A stretch of DNA of 64,000 bases from Burkholderia lata (GCF_902499335.1 NZ_CABVQK010000003.1:558001-622000), one strand, 5' to 3'; positions 34,052-44,042 are shown, counted from the first letter of the stretch. Program-made: numbers and translations. The notes: generated by a model not told the origin, from the letters alone.

Positions 34052-37000
34052 TCATGCATCGATGGCAACGTCGGTTGCCGGAATGGCCTGACAGGCGAGA
34101 CACACATCCGGTTCATCGGGCCCGTGCCCGCTCAAATGCGCGACTTCACCCGATACGACCTTGACCGCGCAGCTCTCGCACTGTCCGACACGGCAACCGC
34201 TCGGCAGGACGACCCCGAGCGACTCCGCGAACGACAGCAGGCTTCCGTCGCGAGGCGTCCAGGTGGCAACGCGACGCGATCGGGTGAACTCGACGACGAA
34301 TCGCTTCGACGGGTCGGGCGCCGGCCTGGACGGCGACCTGAACGCCTCCTTGAAGATGTCGAAGGGCGGAACACCACGTTCGATCAATCCCGCGGTGATC
34401 GCCTGCATCATCGGTTCCGGGCCGCACAAATAAAACCGTGCGCGCCGTTGAATCAGATCGTCACTGACTACGTCCGCCGTCAGATAGCCTTTTATCTGGT
34501 AAGCGCGCCCGAGTACCTCGTCGTGCGGCTGGTTGTAGCAGTTGACGACTTCCAGCTTCGGCAGCCGCTGCTTCAATATCTCGATGCGCTCGCGGAATGC
34601 GTGCGTCGTGCTGTTCAGGTTTGCATAGAAGAGTCTCGATTCCGGCGCCTGCGCCCCCCGATCCCGGATCGACTCCAGATAGGAGATGAATGGCGTGATG
34701 CCGATGCCGCCCGCGAACATCACGACGGGTTGCTTCGACGCCGGCGGTACGATGAAGGTGCCGGCGGGAGCGCCGAGCAGAACGGGATCTCCCACCTTGA
34801 GCGATCCATGTATGTAGGAGGACATCGCACCTTCGAACGGAACACCCTCCGCGGTTCTGCCCTTCTGGTGGCGCACCGAGATGGAGTAAGTCCGGCGATC
34901 GTCTTCGCAGGCGGCGCCCGTCAAGGAATAGGCCCGTGTCGTACCGCCGTCGCCAAGCGTCGGAACGTGCACGGTCACGTGCTGCCCGGGCAAGTAGTCC
35001 GGCAACGCCCCTCGGTCCGACGCCCGAAACGTGACGGTTCGCACGCCGCTCGCTTCCTCGTGTACGGCGGATACGACAAAATCCCGCAACCCTTTCCACG
35101 AACGGCGCGACGGATCGATCGACGGGTCCGGACGGATGCGGCAGCGGACGGAACGCAGCGGCGAGGATCCGCTCACCGGGTCGAGTCTGGCCGCCGAAAC
35201 GAGCCGATTGAAGTTGCTGCTGTTTCGACCGTCCACGGCGAGCGAATCCATGCCGATCTCGTCGCAGGCCTGCCACCAGCCGTATTCGGCCACGATCACG
35301 TCATGCGCAAGCTCCGGCACGAGGCGTGCCTTGAAGCGCGCCGCGCCGTTCGTCGTTTCGATCAGGAACCAGTCGTCATCGACGATGCCGTGTTCCGCCG
35401 CCAGATCGTCATTGAGTTCCGCTACGGGGTACGGCGCGCGACGGCGCAGGCTCGGAAGCCCGCGGTGCTGACTGTGGCAGTAGTACCCGTTCTTCATCGA
35501 GGTCAGCGTGCAGGGGAATCGGCGGCGATCGTTCGCCTCCCCGCCCTGTCCATGCTGCGGCGGCACATATCGGGGAACCGGCGGGTAGCCGTGACGATGC
35601 AACTTCTCGGAATACAGTTCGACCCGCAACGTCTCCGTGTTGAAACCGCGTGCGCCGTCGGGTGTCGACGACGCGTATCGACGCTCGCATTGGGTCAACG
35701 GCCTGGATATGCCCTCCGGATGCGCGCGCAGCGACGCGACGTCCAGCCCGAGCGGTTCGAGCACATGATTCCACCCCGCCTCGATACTGCCGCCGAAGAA
35801 CCGGTCCTTCATGCCGAGCCGAACGGCCAGATCGAAGACGATGTCGTAGTCGGCGCGGCTTTCCCCTCTCGGCGGCACCATGCGCTGTCTCAACTGGACG
35901 AGTTCGACCGCACGCTCGTTGATCTCGAAACCGAGCCGCAAGCCTTCCCGCTCCCACGGTGTGTTCACGGGCAGCAGGATGTCCGCGTAGCGGGACGACG
36001 GCGTCTCGAAGAGATCGCAGTGAACGTGAAAATCGAGCGCGCAAAGCGCATCGTGGGCGATGCCGCCATCCGCCTGGGACAGCACCATGTTCGTGCCGAA
36101 CGCGAACAGCGCGCGTATCCGATAGGGCTCCGCGTCGAGAATGGCGCGATAGACGTCGCGTGCCGTCACCCAACCCTGGGACGGCGGACCGAGCGGTCGT
36201 TCCGCCAGGCCGAGCGCCTTCGCGCGTTGCCGCGGGTCCAGCATCGCATAGCTGCTGACCGCATTGGCCGGCTGCTTCGTCCATTCCCGATTGGAGCCGC
36301 ACGTATCGAACGCGCCCGTCAACGCATACAACGTCGCAATGGATCGCTCCGTCTGCGTGGCATTGGTGTGCATCCCCACGCCGGACCACGCGTGATAGGC
36401 AATTCCCTGCCCGGGATGCAGCATTTCGGCAGCCTTCATGATGTCGGCTGCATCGACGCCGGTGATCGTGCTTGCGTGTTCCGGCGTATAGGCTGCGAGC
36501 GCACGCGAATAGAGGTCGAACGCAGGCGTGCATTCCACCTGCCTGCAACGGCCGGTCGAGTCCGTGATCCCGACGTGGCGCGTGCCGGTCATCAACAGAT
36601 CGGAGAGTGCCGTACCGGCCTCCTCTTCAACCAGTTCCAGCCGATCGAGCGTCTGGTTCCAGAATGCGTACCGATTGCCCGATGCGTGCGGGTCGATATC
36701 CCGTTCACGCAGAAACCGTCCGGTATCGCCACGCACCAGCAACGGGCCGTTCGTCCATCTCCGCACGAAGGTATCGTCGACGTTGCCGATCTCGATCATC
36801 TGCCGCGCGATGGCCATCGCGAGCGCACCATCGGTTCCGGGATTGACTCGCAGCCACAGGTCCGCCTCGCGTGCGAGCGGCGTCGGCCGCGGATCGACGA
36901 CGATCAGCTTCGCCCCTCGGCGGCGGCCCTTTGCAATCGCATCGGCCTGGGCCAGCCACGTATTGGCGGGATTGTTGCCCCACAGAACGATGAGATCGGC

Positions 37001-37498
37001 ATGCTGATAATCCGCGGTCGGCATGCCGCAGCCGAACGTGAAGACATGCGCGCTGTCCTTGTGCCAGTTGCATATCTCGGTCGCGTAGCAGATGTTCGGA
37101 CTTCCGAACAACCAGACGAATCGTTCGACCCAGTCGATACTGTCGCTCATGGGTGTTCCGCTCGGCGTCGTGACGCCGAACGCCACCGATTCGGCACCGT
37201 TCTCGCGCTTGAAATGCGCAAGACGCTCGGCGATCTCGGACAGGGCCTCCTCCCAGCCGATGCGCTTCCAGCCCGGATCGGCGGACCCCTTGGGCCGGGT
37301 CCGCCGCATCGGATACAACACCCGGTTCGGGCTATGCACGAGTTCAGGTGCGGCCTTCCCCTTCATGCACATCGCATGGCCGGTCGGATGCGTTTCGTCG
37401 GGCCGCACCTTGATCATCATGTCGCCACGCACGACGTTGATCGTGCCGCACCGTGACCGGCACAACGTGCAATAGCCTTTTTTCTCCTGCGTTTCCAT
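34052..37498 (-). CDS. Molybdopterin oxidoreductase fused to ferredoxin-NAD(P) reductase and 2Fe-2S domain
   Basis: An 1148-residue fusion. Residues 1-~790 are a BisC/NarB-type molybdoprotein: a [4Fe-4S] motif (C10, C13, C17, C44), then IDWVERFVWLFGSPN with probable Mo-ligand C143 (EICNWHKD), LIVLWGNNPANTWLA and a C-terminal cofactor domain. Residues ~800-1050 are an FNR-like FAD/NAD module (TRAYSLTG, VMFAGGIGITPFISYL). The last ~90 are a plant-type 2Fe-2S ferredoxin (CRVGQCESC...CLACQ). It can therefore draw electrons from or pass them to NAD(P)H in one chain. Substrate unknown; the operon partners suggest an N-containing or short-chain acid substrate. A cytosolic site is expected: no Tat signal. 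Confidence 0.88.
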   Translation of the reverse strand: METQEKKGYCTLCRSRCGTINVVRGDMMIKVRPDETHPTGHAMCMKGKAAPELVHSPNRVLYPMRRTRPKGSADPGWKRIGWEEALSEIAERLAHFKRENGAESVAFGVTTPSGTPMSDSIDWVERFVWLFGSPNICYATEICNWHKDSAHVFTFGCGMPTADYQHADLIVLWGNNPANTWLAQADAIAKGRRRGAKLIVVDPRPTPLAREADLWLRVNPGTDGALAMAIARQMIEIGNVDDTFVRRWTNGPLLVRGDTGRFLRERDIDPHASGNRYAFWNQTLDRLELVEEEAGTALSDLLMTGTRHVGITDSTGRCRQVECTPAFDLYSRALAAYTPEHASTITGVDAADIMKAAEMLHPGQGIAYHAWSGVGMHTNATQTERSIATLYALTGAFDTCGSNREWTKQPANAVSSYAMLDPRQRAKALGLAERPLGPPSQGWVTARDVYRAILDAEPYRIRALFAFGTNMVLSQADGGIAHDALCALDFHVHCDLFETPSSRYADILLPVNTPWEREGLRLGFEINERAVELVQLRQRMVPPRGESRADYDIVFDLAVRLGMKDRFFGGSIEAGWNHVLEPLGLDVASLRAHPEGISRPLTQCERRYASSTPDGARGFNTETLRVELYSEKLHRHGYPPVPRYVPPQHGQGGEANDRRRFPCTLTSMKNGYYCHSQHRGLPSLRRRAPYPVAELNDDLAAEHGIVDDDWFLIETTNGAARFKARLVPELAHDVIVAEYGWWQACDEIGMDSLAVDGRNSSNFNRLVSAARLDPVSGSSPLRSVRCRIRPDPSIDPSRRSWKGLRDFVVSAVHEEASGVRTVTFRASDRGALPDYLPGQHVTVHVPTLGDGGTTRAYSLTGAACEDDRRTYSISVRHQKGRTAEGVPFEGAMSSYIHGSLKVGDPVLLGAPAGTFIVPPASKQPVVMFAGGIGITPFISYLESIRDRGAQAPESRLFYANLNSTTHAFRERIEILKQRLPKLEVVNCYNQPHDEVLGRAYQIKGYLTADVVSDDLIQRRARFYLCGPEPMMQAITAGLIERGVPPFDIFKEAFRSPSRPAPDPSKRFVVEFTRSRRVATWTPRDGSLLSFAESLGVVLPSGCRVGQCESCAVKVVSGEVAHLSGHGPDEPDVCLACQAIPATDVAIDA

Positions 37499-37681
37499 CA
37501 GTTCGCATCGTCCGCTTCATGTTTGACTCCATGCTAAGAAGCGGAACGGGCCATGACAAATTCATCCTTTTGATGCTTTGATATATATTGAATCAATATC
37601 GCGCGACCCGATCCGGTGTACCGTTCGGACCCTCGAGGCGGCGCCTTTCCGCAACCGCCCGGATTTCTCGGAGCCTCGCCC

Positions 37682-38593
37682 GTGAGCACGCACATCACCC
37701 TCCGCCAGATCGAGTATTTCGTCTCCGTTGCCGACACCGGCCAGATTTCGCAGTCGGCCAACCTGTGCTCGGTATCCCAGTCGTCGATGACCATCGCGCT
37801 GAAGAATCTCGAGGACATGGTGGGCGTCACGCTGCTTCAGCGTCATTCGAGAGGGGTGCGACTGACACCGGCAGGCGAGCGATTCCTGCGTCACGTGCAA
37901 CACGCGACCCTGTCGATCGATCGCGCCGTGGCGGCGGCGCAGGAAGAGCCCGAGCAGATCTCGGGGCATGTGCGTATCGGCGTGACCGAAACCATTTCGG
38001 CTTATCTGATGCCGTCGCTGATGTCGGTCATTTCCCAACGGTTCGGCAACCTGAGCGTGAGCATCGTCGAAAGCGAGCGCGAAGCGATCGAGGAAATGCT
38101 CGTCGATGACCGCCTCGATATCGCACTGCTGTTGGTGTCGAACACGGCAGAGATTCGGGAATTGAAATACGAGACGATGCTTCGCTCGCCTCGCAGGCTG
38201 TGGACCCATCCGGATCATCCGCTGCAGGAAGCGCACCGGGTCACGCTGGAGGACGTCGCGCGCGAAAACTACCTGCTCCTGGACATGGACGAGCACCTGC
38301 GAACCGTCGGCAAGTATTGGGGAAGCTACGGCATCACGCCAAACGTCTGGATGCAGAGCAAATCGATCGAGGCCGTAAGAAGCCTCGTGGCGCTCGGACA
38401 AGGCGTCACGATCCTGTCGGATCTTGTCTATCGTCCCTGGTCTCTGGAAGGAAACCGGATCAGCCGCCGCAATCTCAGTGTGACCGTACCGACGATGGAT
38501 GTCGGTGCGGTATGGCGACGGGGCGGTGCAACGTCGACGCCGTGCCGCGCGCTACTGGAATTATTTCGGTCGTGGAAAAAGAGCGCGCGATAG
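37682..38593 (+). CDS. LysR-family regulator divergent from the molybdoenzyme operon
   Basis: A 303-residue LysR protein. A GTG start is proposed (VSTHITLRQIEYF), with GGAG 8 bases upstream; the open frame extends another 66 bases, but the winged helix begins at THITLRQIEYF. CSVSQSSMTIALKNLED is the recognition helix. The substrate domain (~90-300) starts GHVRIGVTETISAYLMPSL. Probably controls the divergent operon of molybdoenzyme, cyclodeaminase-like enzyme and AtoE carrier. Confidence 0.85.
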   Translation: MSTHITLRQIEYFVSVADTGQISQSANLCSVSQSSMTIALKNLEDMVGVTLLQRHSRGVRLTPAGERFLRHVQHATLSIDRAVAAAQEEPEQISGHVRIGVTETISAYLMPSLMSVISQRFGNLSVSIVESEREAIEEMLVDDRLDIALLLVSNTAEIRELKYETMLRSPRRLWTHPDHPLQEAHRVTLEDVARENYLLLDMDEHLRTVGKYWGSYGITPNVWMQSKSIEAVRSLVALGQGVTILSDLVYRPWSLEGNRISRRNLSVTVPTMDVGAVWRRGGATSTPCRALLELFRSWKKSAR

Positions 38594-39398
38594 ACTCGCG
38601 CCATGCCGACGGCGGCGCGCAAATTTCTCGCGATGTTCAAGCAGATATTCCGGAATATTTACCGGCGCCTGACATCCAGGGTTTGCGCGAATCCTCGAAC
38701 CGGGGCACTCCGACTTCCCGCTTGAAACAAAATATTCGTTAATACAATTACATAAATCCATACGGGCGCAATCCGAGACCCCGGCGCTCGAATCCCTGAT
38801 TTTCCTTCCAGATCGACTCGATACCCCGCCGTTCCCGAGAGCGCGGGTCTTTCGCCTTTCGTGCAGGGCAATCCACTTCGTGACGCGGCGCTCGTTTCGC
38901 CTTGTTGAACTTCCCGATGCTTTATTCAGCGCTCCGGCGACCAGACTCCACCGAAGTCAACAAATCGCAAGATGGTTAACCGAAATCGGTTAATTCAATG
39001 GAATGTCGATGCAGAATGGAATCGATTTCAAAGATAATTCTCTTAATTCACTCGCATTACAGTTTACTTTCCGAGTTTTCTTCCGCTAAGCTTACGGCAC
39101 GCTTTTAAATCCACAAATTATATCGATGAACTCGAAATCAGAAGCAATCCGAATTAAATCGATCGATTATTGATCGTTTTTAAAATCAAATGAGATTGAA
39201 TAAATCCATAAAAACCGGCAAGCCGTCATGTGATTGACCGGGCTCTCCGTGCGTCGTCCGGCGACATGTGCCTGCCGCCCCGACCACGTCTCTTTGGCAT
39301 CGCGATTCAGGTTGCGCGGGACGGGCCCGATCATAGGGCCCGGCCGGCGCCGCACCGCTATCGCGGACTTCGAACTCACACTCTTGCGAGCGCTGACA
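38594..39398. other. AT-rich region upstream of hmqA, with palindrome and leader hairpin
   Basis: About 800 bases without a convincing gene, clearly more AT-rich than its surroundings between 38940 and 39215. It should carry the hmq promoter. It holds TTAACCG-AAAT-CGGTTAA (38977-38994) and the hairpin CGGGCCC-GATCATA-GGGCCCG (39322-39342), the latter 57 bases before hmqA. The AT-rich part would suit H-NS binding (inference). Confidence 0.55.
38977..38994. promoter_or_regulatory. 18-bp palindrome upstream of hmqA
   Basis: TTAACCG-AAAT-CGGTTAA has perfect 7-bp arms and lies about 405 bases before hmqA, just upstream of the most AT-rich stretch. It may be an operator for the cluster regulator; no binding protein can be named. 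Confidence 0.45.
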
Positions 39399-41054
39399 AT
39401 GGACGACTTTTGCCGCGCGAACTTGCCCCCTGCCGAAGATTGGCCGGCGTTTGTCTTTGAGTTGCCGGGGCTGCAGTTTCCGCCGTTTCTCAATTGCGCC
39501 GCCGCGCTGCTGGACATCGCAGTCGATGAACGGGGCTGGGGCGATCGCGTTGCGATCAGGACCGAGTCGGGCATCACGTGGTCGTACCGCGAATTGCGCG
39601 ATGCCGGCAACCGGATCGCCAACATGCTGGTGCGCGATGCGGGCCTGGTGGCCGGCAATCGGGTGCTGTTGCACGGCACCAATCACCCGATGCTGGCCGC
39701 CGCGTGGTTCGGCGTGGTCAAGGCCGGCGGCGTGGCCGTCGCGACGATGCCGAAGCTGCGCGCGGGAGAACTGTCGACCGTCATCGGCCGAGCCCGGGTC
39801 ACGCACGTGATCTGCGAAGCCGGGCTGTCGGCCGAGCTCGACGCGGCGATGGCGCGCATGCAGTGGCGCGGCGACGTTCGGCGCTACGAGACGGACGACA
39901 TGCATCCGCACGCGCGCTGGCTCGACGGCTATTCAGCGGCATTCGCGGCCGCCGACACGCGTGCGGACGATCCTTGCCTCATCGCGTTCACATCGGGGAC
40001 GACCGGGGAACCGAAGGCCACCGTCCATTTTCATCGCGACGTGATGGCGGCCTGCCACTGCTTTCCGCAGCACGTGCTCAGGCCCACGGCCGATGACGTC
40101 TTCTGCGGGTCGCCGCCGCTTGCGTTTACGTTCGGCCTCGGCGCGCTGTTGCTGTTTCCGATCAGTGTCGGCGCGAGCGTCGTGCTGTTGCAGAAAGCGA
40201 GCCCGGAACGGCTGCTGGCCGCCGTCGACCGGCATCGGGTCAGCATCCTGTTTACGGCGCCGGCAGCCTATCGGGCCATGCTCGACCATCTCGACAGGCA
40301 TGACGTGACGTCCCTGCGCAAATGCGTGTCGGCGGGCGAGGCGCTCCCGTCGTGGACGCGCGACACATGGCAGGCGCGCACCGGCCTGCACCTGATCGAC
40401 GGAATCGGGTCGACCGAGATGCTGCATATCTTCGCGTCCACCGGCGACACCGTCACGAAGGACGGCGCAATCGGCAAGGCGGTGCCCGGTTACCGCCTTG
40501 CCGTCGTGGATGAGCACGGCCAATGCCTGCCGCCCTACGAAATCGGCTATCTGGCCGTGCAGGGGCCGACCGGATGCCGCTACCTGAATGACGCGCGGCA
40601 ACGCGACTACGTCAAGCACGGCTGGAACCTGACGGGCGACAGCGCCTACCTCGATGAGGATGGCTACCTGTTCTATCAGGCACGCGCGGACGACATGATC
40701 ATCAGCTCCGGCTACACGGTGTCTCCCGGCGAAGTGGAGCAGGCGCTGCTGCGCCATCCCGATATCGCCGAGTGCGGCGTCGTCGGGCAAATCGACGAAT
40801 TGGGTGGCACGCTCATCTGCGCGCATGTAGTGCTGCGACCGGGTGTCGGCGGCTCGGACGCGTTGACGACCCAACTGCAGCAGCACGTCAAGAACGTGAT
40901 CGCGCCATACAAATGTCCGCATCGCGTGACCTATCACGCCGCCAGCTTGCCACGTAACGAATCGGGCAAATTGCGTCGCGCCGTGCTCCGGCAGGCGGGT
41001 CATGGCGCGACGCGTCCCCTGAATCAAACCGTCCAGAACGAGCACGCCCTATGA
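39399..41054 (+). CDS. hmqA: Anthranilate/benzoate-CoA ligase family enzyme of HMAQ biosynthesis
   Basis: A 551-residue adenylate-forming ligase, functional counterpart of PqsA: it activates anthranilate to anthraniloyl-CoA, the first step of alkylquinolone synthesis. P-loop-like motif IAFTSGTTGEPKATVHF near residue 200; DGIGSTEMLHIF and the lysine hinge near the C-terminus (RNESGKLRR, catalytic Lys) are present. Its start PPAEDWPAFVFELPGLQFP resembles 2-aminobenzoate-CoA ligases. The open frame extends 165 bases upstream; MDDFCR was chosen from the family start. Overlaps hmqB by 4 bases. Confidence 0.9.
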   Translation: MDDFCRANLPPAEDWPAFVFELPGLQFPPFLNCAAALLDIAVDERGWGDRVAIRTESGITWSYRELRDAGNRIANMLVRDAGLVAGNRVLLHGTNHPMLAAAWFGVVKAGGVAVATMPKLRAGELSTVIGRARVTHVICEAGLSAELDAAMARMQWRGDVRRYETDDMHPHARWLDGYSAAFAAADTRADDPCLIAFTSGTTGEPKATVHFHRDVMAACHCFPQHVLRPTADDVFCGSPPLAFTFGLGALLLFPISVGASVVLLQKASPERLLAAVDRHRVSILFTAPAAYRAMLDHLDRHDVTSLRKCVSAGEALPSWTRDTWQARTGLHLIDGIGSTEMLHIFASTGDTVTKDGAIGKAVPGYRLAVVDEHGQCLPPYEIGYLAVQGPTGCRYLNDARQRDYVKHGWNLTGDSAYLDEDGYLFYQARADDMIISSGYTVSPGEVEQALLRHPDIAECGVVGQIDELGGTLICAHVVLRPGVGGSDALTTQLQQHVKNVIAPYKCPHRVTYHAASLPRNESGKLRRAVLRQAGHGATRPLNQTVQNEHAL

Positions 41055-41938
41055 AAATTCTCGGAGCCGCGGTGGCCATTCCGGACCCCGCGACCACCGC
41101 GCAATCCTGCGCCAACGATTACGCGATCAAGGCAGCCAGGCAGGCGCTGCTGCAAGCCGGTTGCCTGCCGTCGGAACTGGACCTGATCGTCAGCCTGTCG
41201 ATTTCTCCCAGCCGGATGGCGGACGCACCGACGATCGCCGGGCCGCGGCTGGCGCACCCGGTGCAGCGCGACCTGCGTGCGCGACATGCGACCGTGTTCG
41301 ATCTGCTCGACGCGGACTGGACGCTCGCCCTCGATCTCGCGAACAGCCATTGCAAACAGCTCGGCTATCGGCGCGCGCTCGTCGTTCGCGCGGAGGCGCT
41401 CGCGGACGTCGAACAGGTGGCCACGAGCGGCTTCGCCGACGGCGCCGGGGCGATCATCCTGACGCCTGCCGGGCAAGACCGCGATCATGCCAGCCGCTAC
41501 GCGGACCTCGACGCGCCGCCGTTCGCGACGCTCGACGCCCTTCCCGCCCGGCGCGTGGACGGCATCCTGTCGCTGGCCTGCTTCGAGAGCCGGTTCGATC
41601 ACGCAACCGGCCGATTCGACGCCGAACCGGCCAATGCGGCCAGCGCGGTGCGCGCGATGGTCGACGCGGTGCAGAGCCGCATCGACCGGCGCGCCACCTC
41701 GCTGTTTTGCGAATCGTGGTTGAGCGGATGGCCATCGATCGCCATCGGCGTGAGCCGCGATTTCCACGTCGATGTCGTCGCCGGTTCGACGGACATCCCG
41801 AACCCGTTCCAGTTGCCGGCGTGGCTCTCGTCCCGCGTCGCACATTCGATGTCGTTGCGTGACGATGAACGTACGGTGGTCGCCATGACGCTGGATCCGT
41901 TCAGGCCGCGCATCGCCTGCAGCACGATGGAGATCTGA
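41051..41938 (+). CDS. hmqB: PqsB-like non-catalytic ketosynthase III subunit
   Basis: A 295-residue FabH-fold protein lacking the catalytic triad: where ketosynthase III enzymes have an active-site Cys the sequence reads FDLLDADWTLAL, and the His/Asn positions are also lost. This is the situation in PqsB, which forms a heterodimer with PqsC. Its place between hmqA and the PqsC-like gene supports the same role in condensing the fatty acyl chain with 2-aminobenzoylacetate. Confidence 0.85.
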   Translation: MKILGAAVAIPDPATTAQSCANDYAIKAARQALLQAGCLPSELDLIVSLSISPSRMADAPTIAGPRLAHPVQRDLRARHATVFDLLDADWTLALDLANSHCKQLGYRRALVVRAEALADVEQVATSGFADGAGAIILTPAGQDRDHASRYADLDAPPFATLDALPARRVDGILSLACFESRFDHATGRFDAEPANAASAVRAMVDAVQSRIDRRATSLFCESWLSGWPSIAIGVSRDFHVDVVAGSTDIPNPFQLPAWLSSRVAHSMSLRDDERTVVAMTLDPFRPRIACSTMEI

Positions 41939-41940
41939 TA

Positions 41941-43047
41941 GTGCACAACGTCCGAATCGCAAGTCTCGCCTGCCGCCTGCCGGCACGCCAGGTGCCCAAC
42001 GACGATCCCGTCTTCGCGGGCGTCGAGCCCATTCCGCCGGAATGGTGGCAATTCTGGGGCATCGAATCGCGCTACATGATCGATCCCGATGCCGGCGAAT
42101 CCGAGCTTGCGCTGGCCGAGCGCACGGCCCGCGACGCACTCGCCCGTGCCGGCGTGGAAGCCGCCGAACTCGATCTGGTGCTGTTCAACATGACGTCGCC
42201 GTTCGTCTCGCTCGCCGACGGCCGGCGCCGTTTCGCGCCGCGCCTTGCGCGTACGCTGCGCGACCGGCTCGGTGCGACACGCGCGCTCGACGCCGATGTC
42301 GAGATGGAATGCGCGAGTTTCGTGCTGCAACTGCAGATCGCCGCCAACCTCATCAAGCAGGGACGGGTGAAGCGTGCGCTGGTGTGCTCGTCGGAGCGCA
42401 TGTCGGCCGTGGTCGACTACACCAGTAAATCGTCGACGAATTTCGGCGACGGCGCGGCCGCGGCCGTGCTCGTCGCCGAGCCGGCCGATCCCGACGGTGC
42501 CGACTGGCTGGATGCCGCGTATCGCAGCGATGCAACCCACTACGACCTCGTGACGATGCAGTGGCGTAACGCCCGGGCTGCAACGGACGACGATGCGGCA
42601 GCCGACGCCGACAACCCGTTCGGCGTGTATTTCACGCTCAAGCCCGAAGCGCAGGAAGCGATCGCCCGCTTCATGCCCGTGGCCATTCCCGATATCGTCG
42701 AGCAGTTGTTGCACCGGAGCGGAACGGACATCGCCGATGTCGATGCGATGGTGTTCCATCAGCCGTCGGCGCTGCTCGTGCGCGCATGGGCCCAGCGGCT
42801 CGGGCTCAAGCCCGACCAATACGTGATTCGCGTGGCCGATTGTGCGTGCCTCGTATCGGCCGCCGTGCCGTTTGCACTGTACGAGTCGATCCGCGAAGGC
42901 GTGATCCGGCCGGGATCGTTGGTCGTGCTTGCCGGCGCAGGCGCAGGCTGGGGCTTCGGTGCGCAGTTGTGGCGCTGGGGCGAAACCGTCGTGACCGATG
43001 CGGGCGATGCCTTCCCCGCCGTGACGGAGCAGGAGGTGCAGGCATGA
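41941..43047 (+). CDS. hmqC: PqsC-like ketosynthase III, catalytic subunit
   Basis: A 368-residue FabH-like enzyme with a GTG start 2 bases after hmqB. Active-site Cys C124 is in VEMECASFVLQ, His H273 in VFHQPSALL; the third FabH residue (Asn) is missing because that segment reads ADCACLVSA. PqsC likewise uses a Cys-His pair. Expected reaction: transfer of a fatty acyl group onto 2-aminobenzoylacetate, giving the 2-alkyl-4-quinolone ring. Overlaps hmqD by 4 bases. Confidence 0.88.
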   Translation: MHNVRIASLACRLPARQVPNDDPVFAGVEPIPPEWWQFWGIESRYMIDPDAGESELALAERTARDALARAGVEAAELDLVLFNMTSPFVSLADGRRRFAPRLARTLRDRLGATRALDADVEMECASFVLQLQIAANLIKQGRVKRALVCSSERMSAVVDYTSKSSTNFGDGAAAAVLVAEPADPDGADWLDAAYRSDATHYDLVTMQWRNARAATDDDAAADADNPFGVYFTLKPEAQEAIARFMPVAIPDIVEQLLHRSGTDIADVDAMVFHQPSALLVRAWAQRLGLKPDQYVIRVADCACLVSAAVPFALYESIREGVIRPGSLVVLAGAGAGWGFGAQLWRWGETVVTDAGDAFPAVTEQEVQA

Positions 43048-44042
43048 CCGCCAGACTCGTCATCGCCGGGATGGGCCACGCGCTGCCGGACCGGATCGTC
43101 AGCAACGACGAAGTCGCCGGCATGATCGACACCAGCGACGCGTTCATTCGCGAACGAACCGGCGTCGTGGCACGACGCTATCTCGCGCCCGACCAGCATC
43201 TGGCGGATCTCGCGTGCCCGGCCGCGGAACGGGCGATGGCCGACGCCGGCGTCACGGCGCGCGACGTCGACCTGCTGATCGTCAATACGCTGTCGCCGGA
43301 TCATCACGATCCGTCGCAGGCCTGCTACATCCAGCCTCGGCTCGGATTGCGGGAAATTCCGTGCTTCGATATCCGCGCGCAATGCAGCGGCGGGCTCTAC
43401 GGGATCGAGATCGCGCGCCATTTCCTCGCGAGCGGCCTGTACCGCAACGTGCTGCTGATCTGCGCCGAGGCCCTGTCGCGGCGAATCGACACCAGCAATG
43501 CCGGCCGCAATCTGTCGATCCTGCTGAGCGACGGCGCCGCCGCGATGCTGCTGCAAGCGACGGACCACCCGGCGCACGGGCTGATCGACCTGACGCTCGG
43601 CGCCGACGGCACCCAGTTCGACCTGCTCAGCACCGAAGCGCCCGGCGCGCGACGCCCACGCTTCATCGACGCAGACGACCTCGCGTCCGGCCGGCACCAT
43701 TTCCGGATGAAAGGCGGGCCGATGTTCGAAGACGCCACGCGGCGCATCGTCGACGCATGCCGGCAGATGCTCGACAAGCACCGGCTGACGCTGTCGGATA
43801 TCGGCCTGGTCGTACCGCACCAGCCGAACCTGCGCATCCTCGATGCGGTCATCGGGCAACTCGGTCTGCCCCGCGAGCGGTGCATGATTTCCGTCGATCA
43901 GCTCGGCAACATGGCCAGTGCGGCGTTTCCGGTCGCGCTCTCCCTCGCGCGCGAGCAAGGCCGCATGCCGAGCGGGCAGCTCAACCTCCTCGTGACCTAC
44001 GGCGCGGGCGCGACATGGGCCTGTGCGCTCTATCGGAGCTGA
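43044..44042 (+). CDS. hmqD: PqsD-like ketosynthase III
   Basis: A 332-residue FabH homologue with the full triad: C114 (RAQCSGGLYG), H259 (VVPHQPNLRI) and N289 (VDQLGNMASA). In PqsD the same residues are near 112, 257 and 287, so length and spacing match well. Expected reaction: condensation of anthraniloyl-CoA with malonyl-CoA or malonyl-ACP to 2-aminobenzoylacetyl-CoA. Followed by hmqE after 5 bases. Confidence 0.92.
   Translation: MTARLVIAGMGHALPDRIVSNDEVAGMIDTSDAFIRERTGVVARRYLAPDQHLADLACPAAERAMADAGVTARDVDLLIVNTLSPDHHDPSQACYIQPRLGLREIPCFDIRAQCSGGLYGIEIARHFLASGLYRNVLLICAEALSRRIDTSNAGRNLSILLSDGAAAMLLQATDHPAHGLIDLTLGADGTQFDLLSTEAPGARRPRFIDADDLASGRHHFRMKGGPMFEDATRRIVDACRQMLDKHRLTLSDIGLVVPHQPNLRILDAVIGQLGLPRERCMISVDQLGNMASAAFPVALSLAREQGRMPSGQLNLLVTYGAGATWACALYRS

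Noticed and set aside
34124..37456. Open frame of 1110 codons on the plus strand
   Set aside because: It is antisense to the molybdoenzyme fusion gene, whose iron-sulfur, flavin and ferredoxin motifs are clear. Long antisense frames are common in GC-rich DNA; this one has a low-complexity Arg-rich product.
34052..37498. Assimilatory nitrate reductase (NasC/NarB) as the specific call
   Set aside because: The iron-sulfur and cofactor domains fit the wider family, but there is no nitrite reductase or nitrate carrier nearby, and the partners are an OCD-like enzyme and an AtoE carrier. Only the general fusion call is supported.
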